From Elusimicrobiota bacterium (lineage in GTDB: Bacteria; Elusimicrobiota; Elusimicrobia; UBA1565; UBA9628), in contig JACQAZ010000036.1 in assembly GCA_016194705.1 (NCBI GenBank), positions 1 to 44,603 of the forward strand: a stretch of 44,603 nt of DNA, given 5' to 3'. Of this stretch, positions 14,823 through 21,965 are shown piece by piece (the stretch's first letter is position 1; the number at the start of each line of letters is the position of its first letter). The position numbers and the translations under genes were made by a program. The notes under the pieces were generated by a model. It worked only from the letters and a program-made list of their open reading frames with translations. It was not told the DNA's origin and did no database searches.

Positions 14823-15842
14823 ATGTACAAGCCGAGGCTGCGGATCTCGCCGGATCTGCTGCGGCTGTTGACCGAGGCGACCGAGCTCAAGGCCTGGATC
14901 GACGCCGCCGTCGTGGAGGTGTCCTGGCTGCCTGCCCTGCAGCGGGACACCGCCGCGCGCCTGGCGCACTCCTCCACCGCCATCGAGGGCAATCCCCTGG
15001 CCCTGCCCGAAGTAGAAGCCCTGGCGCGCGGCGAGGCGACCGGAGCGCCGGACAAGGCGGCCCGGGAGGTCAAGAATTACCTGGCCGCGATGCGATGGAT
15101 CTGGAGCCGGAAATCAGGCTCCAGGATCGCTGAGAAGGACCTCTTGCGCCTGCACGGACTGTTGACCCGCAATGTTCTTGCGCCGGCGCAGGCGGGGCGC
15201 TACAAGACCAAGGCCAACCGCGTCGTCGACCCTCAGGGAAGGACGGTCTACGCCCCGCCTGGCCCGGAGCGGGCCAAGAATCTGACGCAGGGACTGATCT
15301 CCTGGATTGATGGGGCCGAGGCTCAACGCCTGCATCCGGTCATCGTCAGCGCCGTGGCCCATCATCGCCTCGTCTCCATTCACCCGTTTTCCGACGGCAA
15401 CGGCCGCATAGGGCGGGCCCTGGGCATCTGGCTGCTCTATACGCGGGGGTTCGACACCCAGCACCTTTTCGCGCTCGATGAGTTCTACGAGGCCGACCGC
15501 CAACTCTACTACGACAAGATCCAACAAGCCCGCGATCTTGACGACGACTTGAGCTACTGGCTGGAGTACGCGGCCGAAGCCGTGGTCCAAACGCTCAAGA
15601 AGACCCGGGATCGGATCATGTCCTTGAAGGTCAGCGCCAAGGCCCCGCGCGTCCGGCTCACCAAACGCCAAGAGGACGTCCTGCGATTCCTGCGGGACAA
15701 AGGCCGATCGAAGTCGCCGGACATCGAAAGTGCCTTCGACCTCACCCGCGCTCGAGTCGGACAGATCGTCAAACCCATGGTGGAATCGGGTCTTGTGATC
15801 CGCGAGGGCCAGACTCGGGCGACGACCTACCGGCTGGCCTAG
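14823..15842 (+). CDS. Fic-domain AMPylase-like protein with C-terminal winged helix
   Basis: A 339-aa Fic-family protein that would transfer AMP (or another nucleotide) to a target hydroxyl. The active-site motif is complete: HPFSDGNGRIGRAL near residues 186-199. The N-terminal segment SSTAIEGN matches the class II inhibitory motif (S/T)xxxE(G/N), which places the brake in the same chain. A winged helix-turn-helix fills the last 70 residues (LTKRQEDVLRFLRDKG through GQIVKPMVESGLVIREG), suggesting DNA binding and autoregulation. The ATG at 14823 is preferred over 14817 because the -10 box ends at 14816. No toxin/antitoxin partner is adjacent. It converges with the TSUP gene, 9 bases apart. 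Confidence 0.9.
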   Translation: MYKPRLRISPDLLRLLTEATELKAWIDAAVVEVSWLPALQRDTAARLAHSSTAIEGNPLALPEVEALARGEATGAPDKAAREVKNYLAAMRWIWSRKSGSRIAEKDLLRLHGLLTRNVLAPAQAGRYKTKANRVVDPQGRTVYAPPGPERAKNLTQGLISWIDGAEAQRLHPVIVSAVAHHRLVSIHPFSDGNGRIGRALGIWLLYTRGFDTQHLFALDEFYEADRQLYYDKIQQARDLDDDLSYWLEYAAEAVVQTLKKTRDRIMSLKVSAKAPRVRLTKRQEDVLRFLRDKGRSKSPDIESAFDLTRARVGQIVKPMVESGLVIREGQTRATTYRLA

Positions 15843-15851
15843 TCACGCCGG

Positions 15852-16586
15852 TCAAAGCGCGACGCGCACCAGCTTGAAGGCCGCGATCAAAAGCACTAGG
15901 CCGAGCAGTCGGCGCAGCCAGACGGCCGTGAGCTTCTTGGCTCCCGCATAGGAACCGGCAAGCCCTCCCGCGCCCGCGGCGGCGGCCAGCGGCCACAGAG
16001 ACAAGGTCTGCGCCCCTTGCTGGCTCAGGTGTCCGTAGAGCCCGGCCGCCGAGTTGACCCAGATGAAGGCGGCTGAGACGCCCGCGGTCGTCTTCGCGTC
16101 GGCCCAGCCGAGCAAGATCATCAGCGGGCTCAAGAAGATGCCGCCTCCCACGCCGACGAGGCCCGACAACAGCCCGATCCCTCCGCCCGTCGCGGCGGCG
16201 GCCGGCAGGGACGGGGGCGTCGACCGGGAACCGGGTGCCCCGCTTGGAAGGATCAACCGCCACGCCGCGACGGCCAAGGCGGCGGCCAGCAGCAAGGAAT
16301 AGGTCCGGGGCGGAAGCTGGATCAGTCCGCCGAGGAAGGCGAGCGGGATCGAGGCCGCGGCGAACGGCCAAAAGAGCCGGGCGTTGAAGTGTCCCGCCTT
16401 CCAATAATTGAAGAAGGCGATGCCGGCGACCAGCAGGTTGAGGATCAGCGCGCTCGCCTTCATCTCGGCCGGCGCGAAGCCGCAGAGCGCGAGCGCTGCG
16501 AGATACCCCGAGGCCCCGCCGTGGCCGACCGAGGAATAGAGAAGGGCGACGAGAAAGATTAGAGGCAGCAGGGCGGGGTGCGCCAT
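15852..16586 (-). CDS. TSUP (TauE/SafE) family sulfite/organic anion exporter
   Basis: A 244-aa inner-membrane protein with about eight helices. TSUP landmarks: the first repeat ALLYSSVGHGGASGYLAAL near residue 15 and the second repeat LLSGLVGVGGGIFLSPLMIL near 135, then KTTAGVSAAFIWVNSAAGL. Members export sulfite, sulfoacetate and related anions; substrate here is unknown. The same frame is open far upstream but that part is antisense noise over the PiT gene; the start at 16586 lies 2 bases after the PiT stop, indicating coupled translation. The tight link to PiT and the PhoU-like gene raises the possibility of a phosphate-related anion. Confidence 0.87.
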   Translation of the reverse strand: MAHPALLPLIFLVALLYSSVGHGGASGYLAALALCGFAPAEMKASALILNLLVAGIAFFNYWKAGHFNARLFWPFAAASIPLAFLGGLIQLPPRTYSLLLAAALAVAAWRLILPSGAPGSRSTPPSLPAAAATGGGIGLLSGLVGVGGGIFLSPLMILLGWADAKTTAGVSAAFIWVNSAAGLYGHLSQQGAQTLSLWPLAAAAGAGGLAGSYAGAKKLTAVWLRRLLGLVLLIAAFKLVRVAL

Positions 16587-16588
16587 CG

Positions 16589-17587
16589 CTAGATCAGCGT
16601 CTTGATGAGCAGATAGGTCAGCGCCGCGGTGAGCCCGGCGCAGGGGATGGTGAGCACCCAGGCCCAGACGATGCGGCCGGCGATCCCCCAGCGCACGGCC
16701 GAGAGCCGTTGGACCGAGCCCACGCCCACGATCGAGCCCGTGATCGTGTGAGTCGTCGAAACAGGGATGCCGAACTGGGAGCAGATGAAGATGGAGATCC
16801 CGGCGCCCGTCTCTGCGCAGAAGCCGCCGACGGGTTTGAGCTTGGTCACCTTGTTTCCCATCGTGTGGACGATCTTCCAGCCGCCGAGCAAAGTGCCGAG
16901 CGCGATCACGGCGTAGCAGCTCATGATGACCCACCACGGCACGTAGAATTTGTCCCCGAGGGCGCCGTTGGCGAAGAGCAAGACCGAGATGATGCCCATG
17001 GTCTTCTGCGCGTCGTTTCCGCCGTGAGACAGGCTCAGCAGCGCCGAGGAGACGAGCTGTCCGGCGTGGAAGAACGAATCCACCTGCCCGGGAGATCGGC
17101 GCCGAAAGATCCACATGACGGCTACCATCAGAAAGAAGCCGAAGATCAGCCCTATCATCGGCGATAGGAAAATAAACGCCACGGTGGTCAGCAGTTTCTC
17201 GTAGAGCAGGCAACTCGTGCCCGCCTTGGCGATGCCGGCACCGACCAAGCCTCCGATCAGGGCGTGGGACGAGCTGACCGGGATCCCGAGGGTGATGGTG
17301 AGCCAGTCCCAAAGGCTCGCGCCCAAGAGAGCTCCGAGGATGACGGCATTGTCCAGGACGGCGGGGTTCACGAGCCCTTTGCCGATCGTGTTGGCCACAT
17401 GCACACCGAAGCAGAAGGCCGCCGCGAAATTGAAGAAGGCCGCCCAGGCCACGGCCAAGCGAGGTGAAAGGACTCTCGTCGAGACGATGGTCGCGATCGA
17501 GTTGGCCGCGTCGTGCATCCCGTTGAGGAAGTCGAAGAGGTAGGCTAGGCCGATGATGGCGAGCACGCCGGCCGAGAGGTGCGGCAT
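16589..17587 (-). CDS. PiT-family inorganic phosphate transporter
   Basis: A 332-aa low-affinity phosphate:cation symporter of the inner membrane. Both PiT signature repeats are visible: FDFLNGMHDAANSIATIVST near residue 18 and SLSHGGNDAQKTMGIISVL near 187 (the GGND/GxHDxAN pairs that line the phosphate site), with the inverted-repeat element GIPVSSSHALIGGLVGAG and its copy GIPVSTTHTITGSIVGVG. Length is normal for the short bacterial form. It starts 1 base after the DUF47 PhoU-like gene, the classic DUF47-PiT pair, and is followed by the TSUP gene at 2 bases. Confidence 0.95.
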   Translation of the reverse strand: MPHLSAGVLAIIGLAYLFDFLNGMHDAANSIATIVSTRVLSPRLAVAWAAFFNFAAAFCFGVHVANTIGKGLVNPAVLDNAVILGALLGASLWDWLTITLGIPVSSSHALIGGLVGAGIAKAGTSCLLYEKLLTTVAFIFLSPMIGLIFGFFLMVAVMWIFRRRSPGQVDSFFHAGQLVSSALLSLSHGGNDAQKTMGIISVLLFANGALGDKFYVPWWVIMSCYAVIALGTLLGGWKIVHTMGNKVTKLKPVGGFCAETGAGISIFICSQFGIPVSTTHTITGSIVGVGSVQRLSAVRWGIAGRIVWAWVLTIPCAGLTAALTYLLIKTLI

Positions 17588-17588
17588 C

Positions 17589-18212
17589 CTAAGCCTGCTT
17601 GACGAGGATCGAGTCGATGATGTTGGCCACGTCCTCGCACTTGTCGATGGCTTCCTCGATCCCCTCGTAGATCTCCTTCCACTTGATGACTTCGAGCGGA
17701 TCGGGCTTGCCGAGGAAGAGCTTGGAGAGGGCCTGCTCGAGCGCGCGGTCGCCCGCGTTCTCGAGCCGGTTGATCTCGATGCAGTAGTCCTGCACGCGCC
17801 GGCTCTTCTCCGTGTTCTTCATCTCGGAGACGGCCTTGCGCACGTTCTCGGAGGCGTCGACGAGTATGCCCGCCATGCGCTGGAGGTCCTCGGTGCTGTG
17901 GTCGACGTGGTAGAGCTGCATGCGCGACGCAGTCGACTGGACGATGTCGACGATATCGTCGAGCTCGGAGGCGAGCTCGTGGATGTCCTCGCGGTCGAAG
18001 GGCGTGACGAAGGTCCGGTTGAGCCGGTCGTAGACCTCGTGGGTGCTGATGTCGGCCTCGTGCTCGATGTCCTGGAGCTTCTGAAACAAGGGGGACTCAA
18101 GGTTCCACTTCTTGGAGAGCTCGTGGAAGACGCGCGTCGACTCCACGTTGTGGGCGGCTTGCGCGTCGAAGAGCTCGAAAAACTTTTCTTCTTTGGGTAT
18201 TAGGTTGAACAT
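17589..18212 (-). CDS. DUF47 PhoU-like protein, regulator of the PiT transporter
   Basis: A 207-aa all-helical cytosolic protein of the DUF47 family, related to PhoU, usually encoded directly before a PiT gene and thought to modulate it. Recognisable are the opening FNLIPKEEKFFELFDAQA, and the metal-binding-type acidic repeats IEHEADISTHEVYDRLNRTF with ELASELDDIVDIV and INRLENAGDRALEQAL with IYEGIEEAIDKCEDVANII. A GGAGGAG site precedes the ATG. Position 48 bases after the porin gene on the same strand suggests one phosphate-uptake transcript: porin, DUF47, PiT, TSUP. Confidence 0.93.
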   Translation of the reverse strand: MFNLIPKEEKFFELFDAQAAHNVESTRVFHELSKKWNLESPLFQKLQDIEHEADISTHEVYDRLNRTFVTPFDREDIHELASELDDIVDIVQSTASRMQLYHVDHSTEDLQRMAGILVDASENVRKAVSEMKNTEKSRRVQDYCIEINRLENAGDRALEQALSKLFLGKPDPLEVIKWKEIYEGIEEAIDKCEDVANIIDSILVKQA

Positions 18213-18260
18213 GACTCCTCCATCGGGTCGTGCGGGGTCTAGTCTAGCAATTCCACGGAT

Positions 18261-19682
18261 TTAGAATATGAAGAGCGTCGTGAACTGGTAGCGGTTGTTG
18301 GTCGCGAACCGGTTGTTCGGATCGTTGTAGGTGACCCTGGTGTGGTTGTACTCGCCGGCGAAGCGCAGCCACGAGGCCGCGTCGTAGAACACGCTCGCGT
18401 AGCCGAACTGGATCTTGGGCGCTAGCGCCGACCACGCCGCGACGGTGTTGCCGTTGGTCCCGATCGTGCCGGAGGCCCCGAAACGGTCGAGGTTGCGGCC
18501 CTCGACCTGGGCATAGCCGCTGGAAAGAGCCCATCGGCCGCCGGGCAGAGAGTACTGCAAGTGATACCGCCAGGTCCGGTAGCGGATGAGCTCTGCGCTG
18601 CCGGCCAGGTTGAATCCCGCGATGCCCGTATCGATGACCGGAGTGCCGGTGTTGGCTAGGTTGGTTTTGGTCGCGATGCCCGGAACGCCGAGCGTGAGCC
18701 CGGAGTACTCGAGCCCGCCCGTCCCGTTGCCGCCGGCGATTTCGCCCATGGCGATCAAGGTGTTCGAGCGGTCCTTGCCGTCCTTGGAGGCGATGATCGG
18801 GATCGCGACGTCGAAGGCGTAGGCCTGGCCGACGGGATCGCCGATGCCGACCGTCTGGATCGGGATCAGGGCGCCGCTGACTGCCGCCGAGAGCCCGACC
18901 ATCGAGGTCCCCGCGCCGCCGATCGAGGCGGCCTTGTACTTGGTCGAGGCCAGCCGCAGGCCGCCGTGGTACTCTGGGGAGGCCGAGTTCATCTGTGCCG
19001 GCTTGGCGATGTCGGCGGCGCTCTCGAGCGTCCAGTCCGAGACGGTCAGCGTGTGCATGACGCGCGCCTGGGCGAAGCGCCGATAAAGCAGTCCGGGGCT
19101 GGCTAGGACGACCGTCTCGCCTGGGAAGTAGTAGGGCTGCCAGCCCAAGAGCGACCAGTACTGGCCGACCTTGGCGTTGAACTGGTCCTTGTAGGTCAGG
19201 TTCACGTAGGCGTGGCGCACCCGCAAGGCAGGGTTGTTGAAGAAGTCGCGCTCGCTCTGCGTGCCGGGGGCCGTGCCGGGCTGCGTATTCGGCGCGTTGT
19301 TGCCCAGGAAGTCGAGCTCGATGATCGCCTGCGAGGCCAGGCCCTGCTCGGTCTTCGGGAGCGTGAGCTCGAAGCCCAGGCGGCTGTTGCGCACGCTCAT
19401 TTGCGAGCGGGCGTGTTCGCCCGCGAAGTTGTGGACGGCGGTCGGCAGGAGGTTTCCGGCGGTGGTGGCCGTGTTGTGCATCGGAACGAGGTTGTTGCCC
19501 TGCTCCTCGTTGAAGCCGGCGGTCGTGTCGGTGATGAAGTCGGTCTCGACGAAGCCGTAGATGCGCAGCTTGAGGTCCTTGATCTTGCTGACTTCCAGGC
19601 TGACGCCCTCGTTGGCGAAGGCGCTGGCGGCGAAGGCCGCGACGGCGAGCAGGCTGAGGCTGATTCTCTTTGCCGAGTTCAT
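18261..19682 (-). CDS. Outer membrane porin-like protein, probably phosphate-regulated
   Basis: A 473-aa beta-barrel protein: signal peptide ISLSLLAVAAFAASAFA, mature N-terminus starting near residue 24, alternating strands with many aromatic girdle residues, and a terminal FIF ending in Phe as used by the BAM machinery. The N-terminal KLRIYGFVETDFITDT and the SRLGFELTLP element are typical of DcaP-like/phosphate-selective porin folds. No Shine-Dalgarno stands before the ATG; instead TATGAT is followed by six bases and the ATG, so the transcript may be leaderless. A Pho-box-like double repeat lies 54 bases upstream. Neighbouring PhoBR and PiT genes support a role in phosphate or polyphosphate entry. 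Confidence 0.8.
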   Translation of the reverse strand: MNSAKRISLSLLAVAAFAASAFANEGVSLEVSKIKDLKLRIYGFVETDFITDTTAGFNEEQGNNLVPMHNTATTAGNLLPTAVHNFAGEHARSQMSVRNSRLGFELTLPKTEQGLASQAIIELDFLGNNAPNTQPGTAPGTQSERDFFNNPALRVRHAYVNLTYKDQFNAKVGQYWSLLGWQPYYFPGETVVLASPGLLYRRFAQARVMHTLTVSDWTLESAADIAKPAQMNSASPEYHGGLRLASTKYKAASIGGAGTSMVGLSAAVSGALIPIQTVGIGDPVGQAYAFDVAIPIIASKDGKDRSNTLIAMGEIAGGNGTGGLEYSGLTLGVPGIATKTNLANTGTPVIDTGIAGFNLAGSAELIRYRTWRYHLQYSLPGGRWALSSGYAQVEGRNLDRFGASGTIGTNGNTVAAWSALAPKIQFGYASVFYDAASWLRFAGEYNHTRVTYNDPNNRFATNNRYQFTTLFIF

Positions 19683-19688
19683 AGGAAG

Positions 19689-19694
19689 ATCATA
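19689..19694 (-). promoter_or_regulatory. -10 box of the porin gene, leaderless geometry
   Basis: Minus-strand TATGAT, then CTTCCT, then the ATG at 19682. No -35 consensus is seen 17 bases upstream, as expected of an activator-dependent promoter. Confidence 0.4.
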
Positions 19695-19735
19695 GGAAAG
19701 TCGAAGGATGGCGGCCCATGGCGGGGGGGCAAAAG

Positions 19736-19757
19736 GCGCGTGACAGGCGCGTGACGG
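19736..19757 (-). promoter_or_regulatory. Pho-box-like direct repeat upstream of the porin gene
   Basis: Minus strand CCGTCAC-GCGC-CTGTCAC-GCGC: two 7+4 base units with an 11-base period, as in the PhoB box, and CTGTCAC matches the E. coli half-site CTGTCAT/C. It begins directly after the phoR stop codon. The gap to the -10 candidate is longer than in the classical arrangement. Confidence 0.55.
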
Positions 19758-20684
19758 TCAGATCGCCGGAAGCGTGAAGCTGAAGGTGGAGCCCTGTCCG
19801 ATCCGGCTGGCGACGGAGACCGAGCCCCCGTGCAGCTCGACGATGTGCTTGACGATGGAAAGCCCCAGGCCCGTGCCGCCGAGCTCGCGCGAGCGCGCCT
19901 TATCCACGCGGTAGAAGCGCTCGAAGATGCGCGGCAGGTCGGCGTCCGGGATGCCAATGCCGGTATCCGAGATGGCGACCCTCGTCTTGTTCTCCTGCGC
20001 CTCGGCCCAGATCCGGACCGTGCCCTTCTCGCCCGAGAACTTGATGGCGTTGTCGAGGAGGTTGGTGAAGACCTGCTTGAGCTGGTCGCGGTCGGCGCGC
20101 ACCTCGGGGATATCGTGAAAGGGCTCGAGCCTCAGCACGATCTGTTTTTTTCCCGCCAGAGGCTTGAGGCTCGCCGTCACCTCGGAGGCGAGCTTCATTA
20201 AGGAAAGCTGCTCGAAGTTCGGCGGCATCTTGCCGGACTCCAGGGCGGACAGCTCGAGGAGGTCGTCAACGAGCCGGGTCATGCGGTCCACGCTCTTCTC
20301 GATCTCCTGAACGAACTCGAGGCGGTGCTCCTCGTCCTCGATGGCGCCGGAGGACAAGGTCTCGGCGAACGACTTGATGGTGGCCAGCGGCGTGCGAAGT
20401 TCGTGTGAGACGTTCGCGACGAAGTCCTTCCTTATTCCTTCGAGCCGCTTTAGCTCGCTGATGTCGTGCGAGAAGCGCTCGGCGAGCAGGTTCAGGGTGG
20501 AGGAGAGTCGAAAGAGGTCCCCTCCGCCCTCCGTGTGCACGCGGGCCTCGTGTTCGCCGCGCGCCAGACGCTCGGCCGCGGACAGTATGCCTTCCAACGG
20601 CTTGGACCAGCGCAGGCGGATCCAAAGCCCCGCGCACGCGAGACCGGCGATGAGGCCGGCCGCGGCCCAGAGGGAGGGAGACAT
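19758..20684 (-). CDS. PhoR-like sensor histidine kinase
   Basis: A 308-aa membrane histidine kinase. One N-terminal transmembrane helix (about 5-24), a HAMP-like linker (30-85), the dimerisation domain with phosphoacceptor His94 in FVANVSHELRTPLATIKSF, and the ATPase domain with N box (NLLDNAIKF), G1 (DTGIGIP), F box (FERFYR) and G2 (GGTGLGLSIV). There is no large periplasmic sensor and no clear PAS domain, so it is shorter than typical PhoR; signal may come through membrane partners. The ATG at 20684 overlaps the stop of the response regulator by one base; in-frame sequence further upstream is a shadow. PhoR identity rests on the context and on the PhoB-like partner. Confidence 0.85.
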   Translation of the reverse strand: MSPSLWAAAGLIAGLACAGLWIRLRWSKPLEGILSAAERLARGEHEARVHTEGGGDLFRLSSTLNLLAERFSHDISELKRLEGIRKDFVANVSHELRTPLATIKSFAETLSSGAIEDEEHRLEFVQEIEKSVDRMTRLVDDLLELSALESGKMPPNFEQLSLMKLASEVTASLKPLAGKKQIVLRLEPFHDIPEVRADRDQLKQVFTNLLDNAIKFSGEKGTVRIWAEAQENKTRVAISDTGIGIPDADLPRIFERFYRVDKARSRELGGTGLGLSIVKHIVELHGGSVSVASRIGQGSTFSFTLPAI

Positions 20685-21367
20685 CAGTCTTCCTTGAGGC
20701 GGTAGCCGACGTTCTTGACCGTCAAGACGCGGTTCGCTTCGGAGCCCAGCTTCTCGCGCAGGCGCTTGACGTGCTGGTCGACGGTCCGCGTGTCGAGCTC
20801 GAGGCCCTTCTCGTACCCCCAGACCTTTTCCAGGAGCTGCTCGCGCGTGAGCGCCCTGCCTCCGGCCTCGAGCAGGCACTTGAGCAGCTCGAACTCTTTG
20901 GTGCTCAGCGCGACGGATTTTCCTTTGATCCGGGTCTCGTAGCGCTCGGCGTCCAATTCGATGCCGCCCGCCCTGAGGCCGGCCGCGGAGGCCTCGCCCG
21001 CCCCCGTCCTCCTTAATATGGCTTTGATCCGGGCCGTGAGCTCCCTGACGCTGAAGGGTTTGGTGACGTAATCGTCGGCGCCGAGCTCAAGGCCGAGAAT
21101 GCTGTCGACCTCCTCCTTGCGGGCGGTCAGCATGAGGATCGGGGTCTTGGATTGGGAGCGCACGCGGCGGCAGAACTCGAAACCGTCGAGCTTCGGGAGC
21201 ATGAGGTCGAGGATCACGAGGTCGGGCCTTTCCCTCTTGAAGGCGTCGAGCCCCTTCTCGCCGTCGTCGCAGGACACGGCGCGCCAGCCTTCCTTCTCCA
21301 TGTTGTACTTGAGGATCTTGACGAGAGGCTTCTCGTCCTCGACGATCAGGATGGTGGTCATGGTCAT
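20684..21367 (-). CDS. PhoB-like OmpR-family response regulator
   Basis: A 227-aa two-domain regulator: receiver (about 4-120) with acidic pocket VEDE and phosphoacceptor Asp54 in LVILDLMLPKLDGFEF, conserved Lys in DDYVTKPFSVREL, and a C-terminal winged helix (about 135-225) with ALSTKEFELLKCLLEAGGR and RTVDQHVKRLREKLG, closely matching PhoB. The start at 21367 overlaps the stop of the SixA-like gene as ATGA; a second ATG two codons later is possible. Predicted to bind the repeats before the porin and in the sixA-ppk intergenic region. Confidence 0.9.
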   Translation of the reverse strand: MTMTTILIVEDEKPLVKILKYNMEKEGWRAVSCDDGEKGLDAFKRERPDLVILDLMLPKLDGFEFCRRVRSQSKTPILMLTARKEEVDSILGLELGADDYVTKPFSVRELTARIKAILRRTGAGEASAAGLRAGGIELDAERYETRIKGKSVALSTKEFELLKCLLEAGGRALTREQLLEKVWGYEKGLELDTRTVDQHVKRLREKLGSEANRVLTVKNVGYRLKED

Positions 21368-21864
21368 CCGAGCTTGCGCAGAAGGCGCGGGCTCAGAGAC
21401 CACAGCAGGCGGCCCTTGCCGGGCCGCGGCGCGCCGTCGCACGCGAGGAGACACGCCGAGCCCTTCTTGAGCTCCAAGCGGAGTTTTCGGCCGCCGGCCA
21501 GCCAGCCGACGAAGCCGCTCAGATGCGGCTCGTGGCCGACCAAAGCGGCGGTTTTTCTCTTGGACAAGACGGCGAGTTTCCGGGCCAATGAGGAGTACGC
21601 CGCTCCCGGAGACAGTTCGTCGAACTCTTTGAGAGCGGCCTTGGGATAGACTTTCGAGAGGATCCCGGCGGTTTGCCGGGCGCGGACCAGAGGGCTTGAG
21701 ACGACGAGCCCGAGCTCGGGTACGGCGCGCGCCAGGCCTCGGGCGGCCTTGCGGAATTTGCGGCGTCCGGCGGGGGTCAACGGTCTTTCGGCATCGGGCT
21801 TGCCGGACTTGCGGTACGCGATCCTATCGCCCGCCGGAGCGTGCCTCACGACGAGTATCTTCAT
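21364..21864 (-). CDS. SixA-like phosphohistidine phosphatase
   Basis: A 166-aa histidine-phosphatase-superfamily protein. The catalytic RHA motif is at residues 7-9 (LVVRHAPAG), followed by AERPLTPAGRRKFRKAARGL, the SSPLVRARQTAGIL segment and the second histidine in ALVGHEPHLSGFVGWLAG, which is the SixA pattern. SixA removes phosphate from histidine phosphotransfer proteins or PTS components. Here it is the first gene of a three-gene unit with phoB and phoR, so it could tune that signalling chain; this is inference. Confidence 0.88.
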   Translation of the reverse strand: MKILVVRHAPAGDRIAYRKSGKPDAERPLTPAGRRKFRKAARGLARAVPELGLVVSSPLVRARQTAGILSKVYPKAALKEFDELSPGAAYSSLARKLAVLSKRKTAALVGHEPHLSGFVGWLAGGRKLRLELKKGSACLLACDGAPRPGKGRLLWSLSPRLLRKLG

Positions 21865-21882
21865 TCCGTCCCAAGGCTAGCA

Positions 21883-21926
21883 AATTTATCCCGCCTCATT
21901 TGTCCGTCACGCGGATTTGACCCGGC
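21883..21926. promoter_or_regulatory. Divergent sixA-phoBR / ppk control region with Pho-box-like repeat
   Basis: Plus strand CCGTCAC-GCGG-ATTTGAC-CCGG at 21904-21925: the first unit is identical to the porin box half-site, and the second is a weaker match. On the minus strand GTGACG (21905-21910), 16 bases and TAAATT (21883-21888) could serve sixA, so the box would overlap its -35 and allow PhoB autoregulation. Confidence 0.45.
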
Positions 21927-21953
21927 TCACATTTGTTCGCCGCCTCTCCAGGG

Positions 21954-21959
21954 TATAGT
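21954..21959 (+). promoter_or_regulatory. -10 box of ppk, leaderless geometry
   Basis: TATAGT, then six bases, then the GTG start at 21966. No -35 consensus at 17 bases; the Pho-box-like repeat lies 28 bases further upstream. Confidence 0.4.
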
Positions 21960-21965
21960 GAAGAG

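Noticed and set aside
16587..17312. N-terminal extension of the TSUP protein to 17312
   Set aside because: The extension overlaps the PiT gene out of frame and lacks TSUP sequence; the start at 16586 fits the family.
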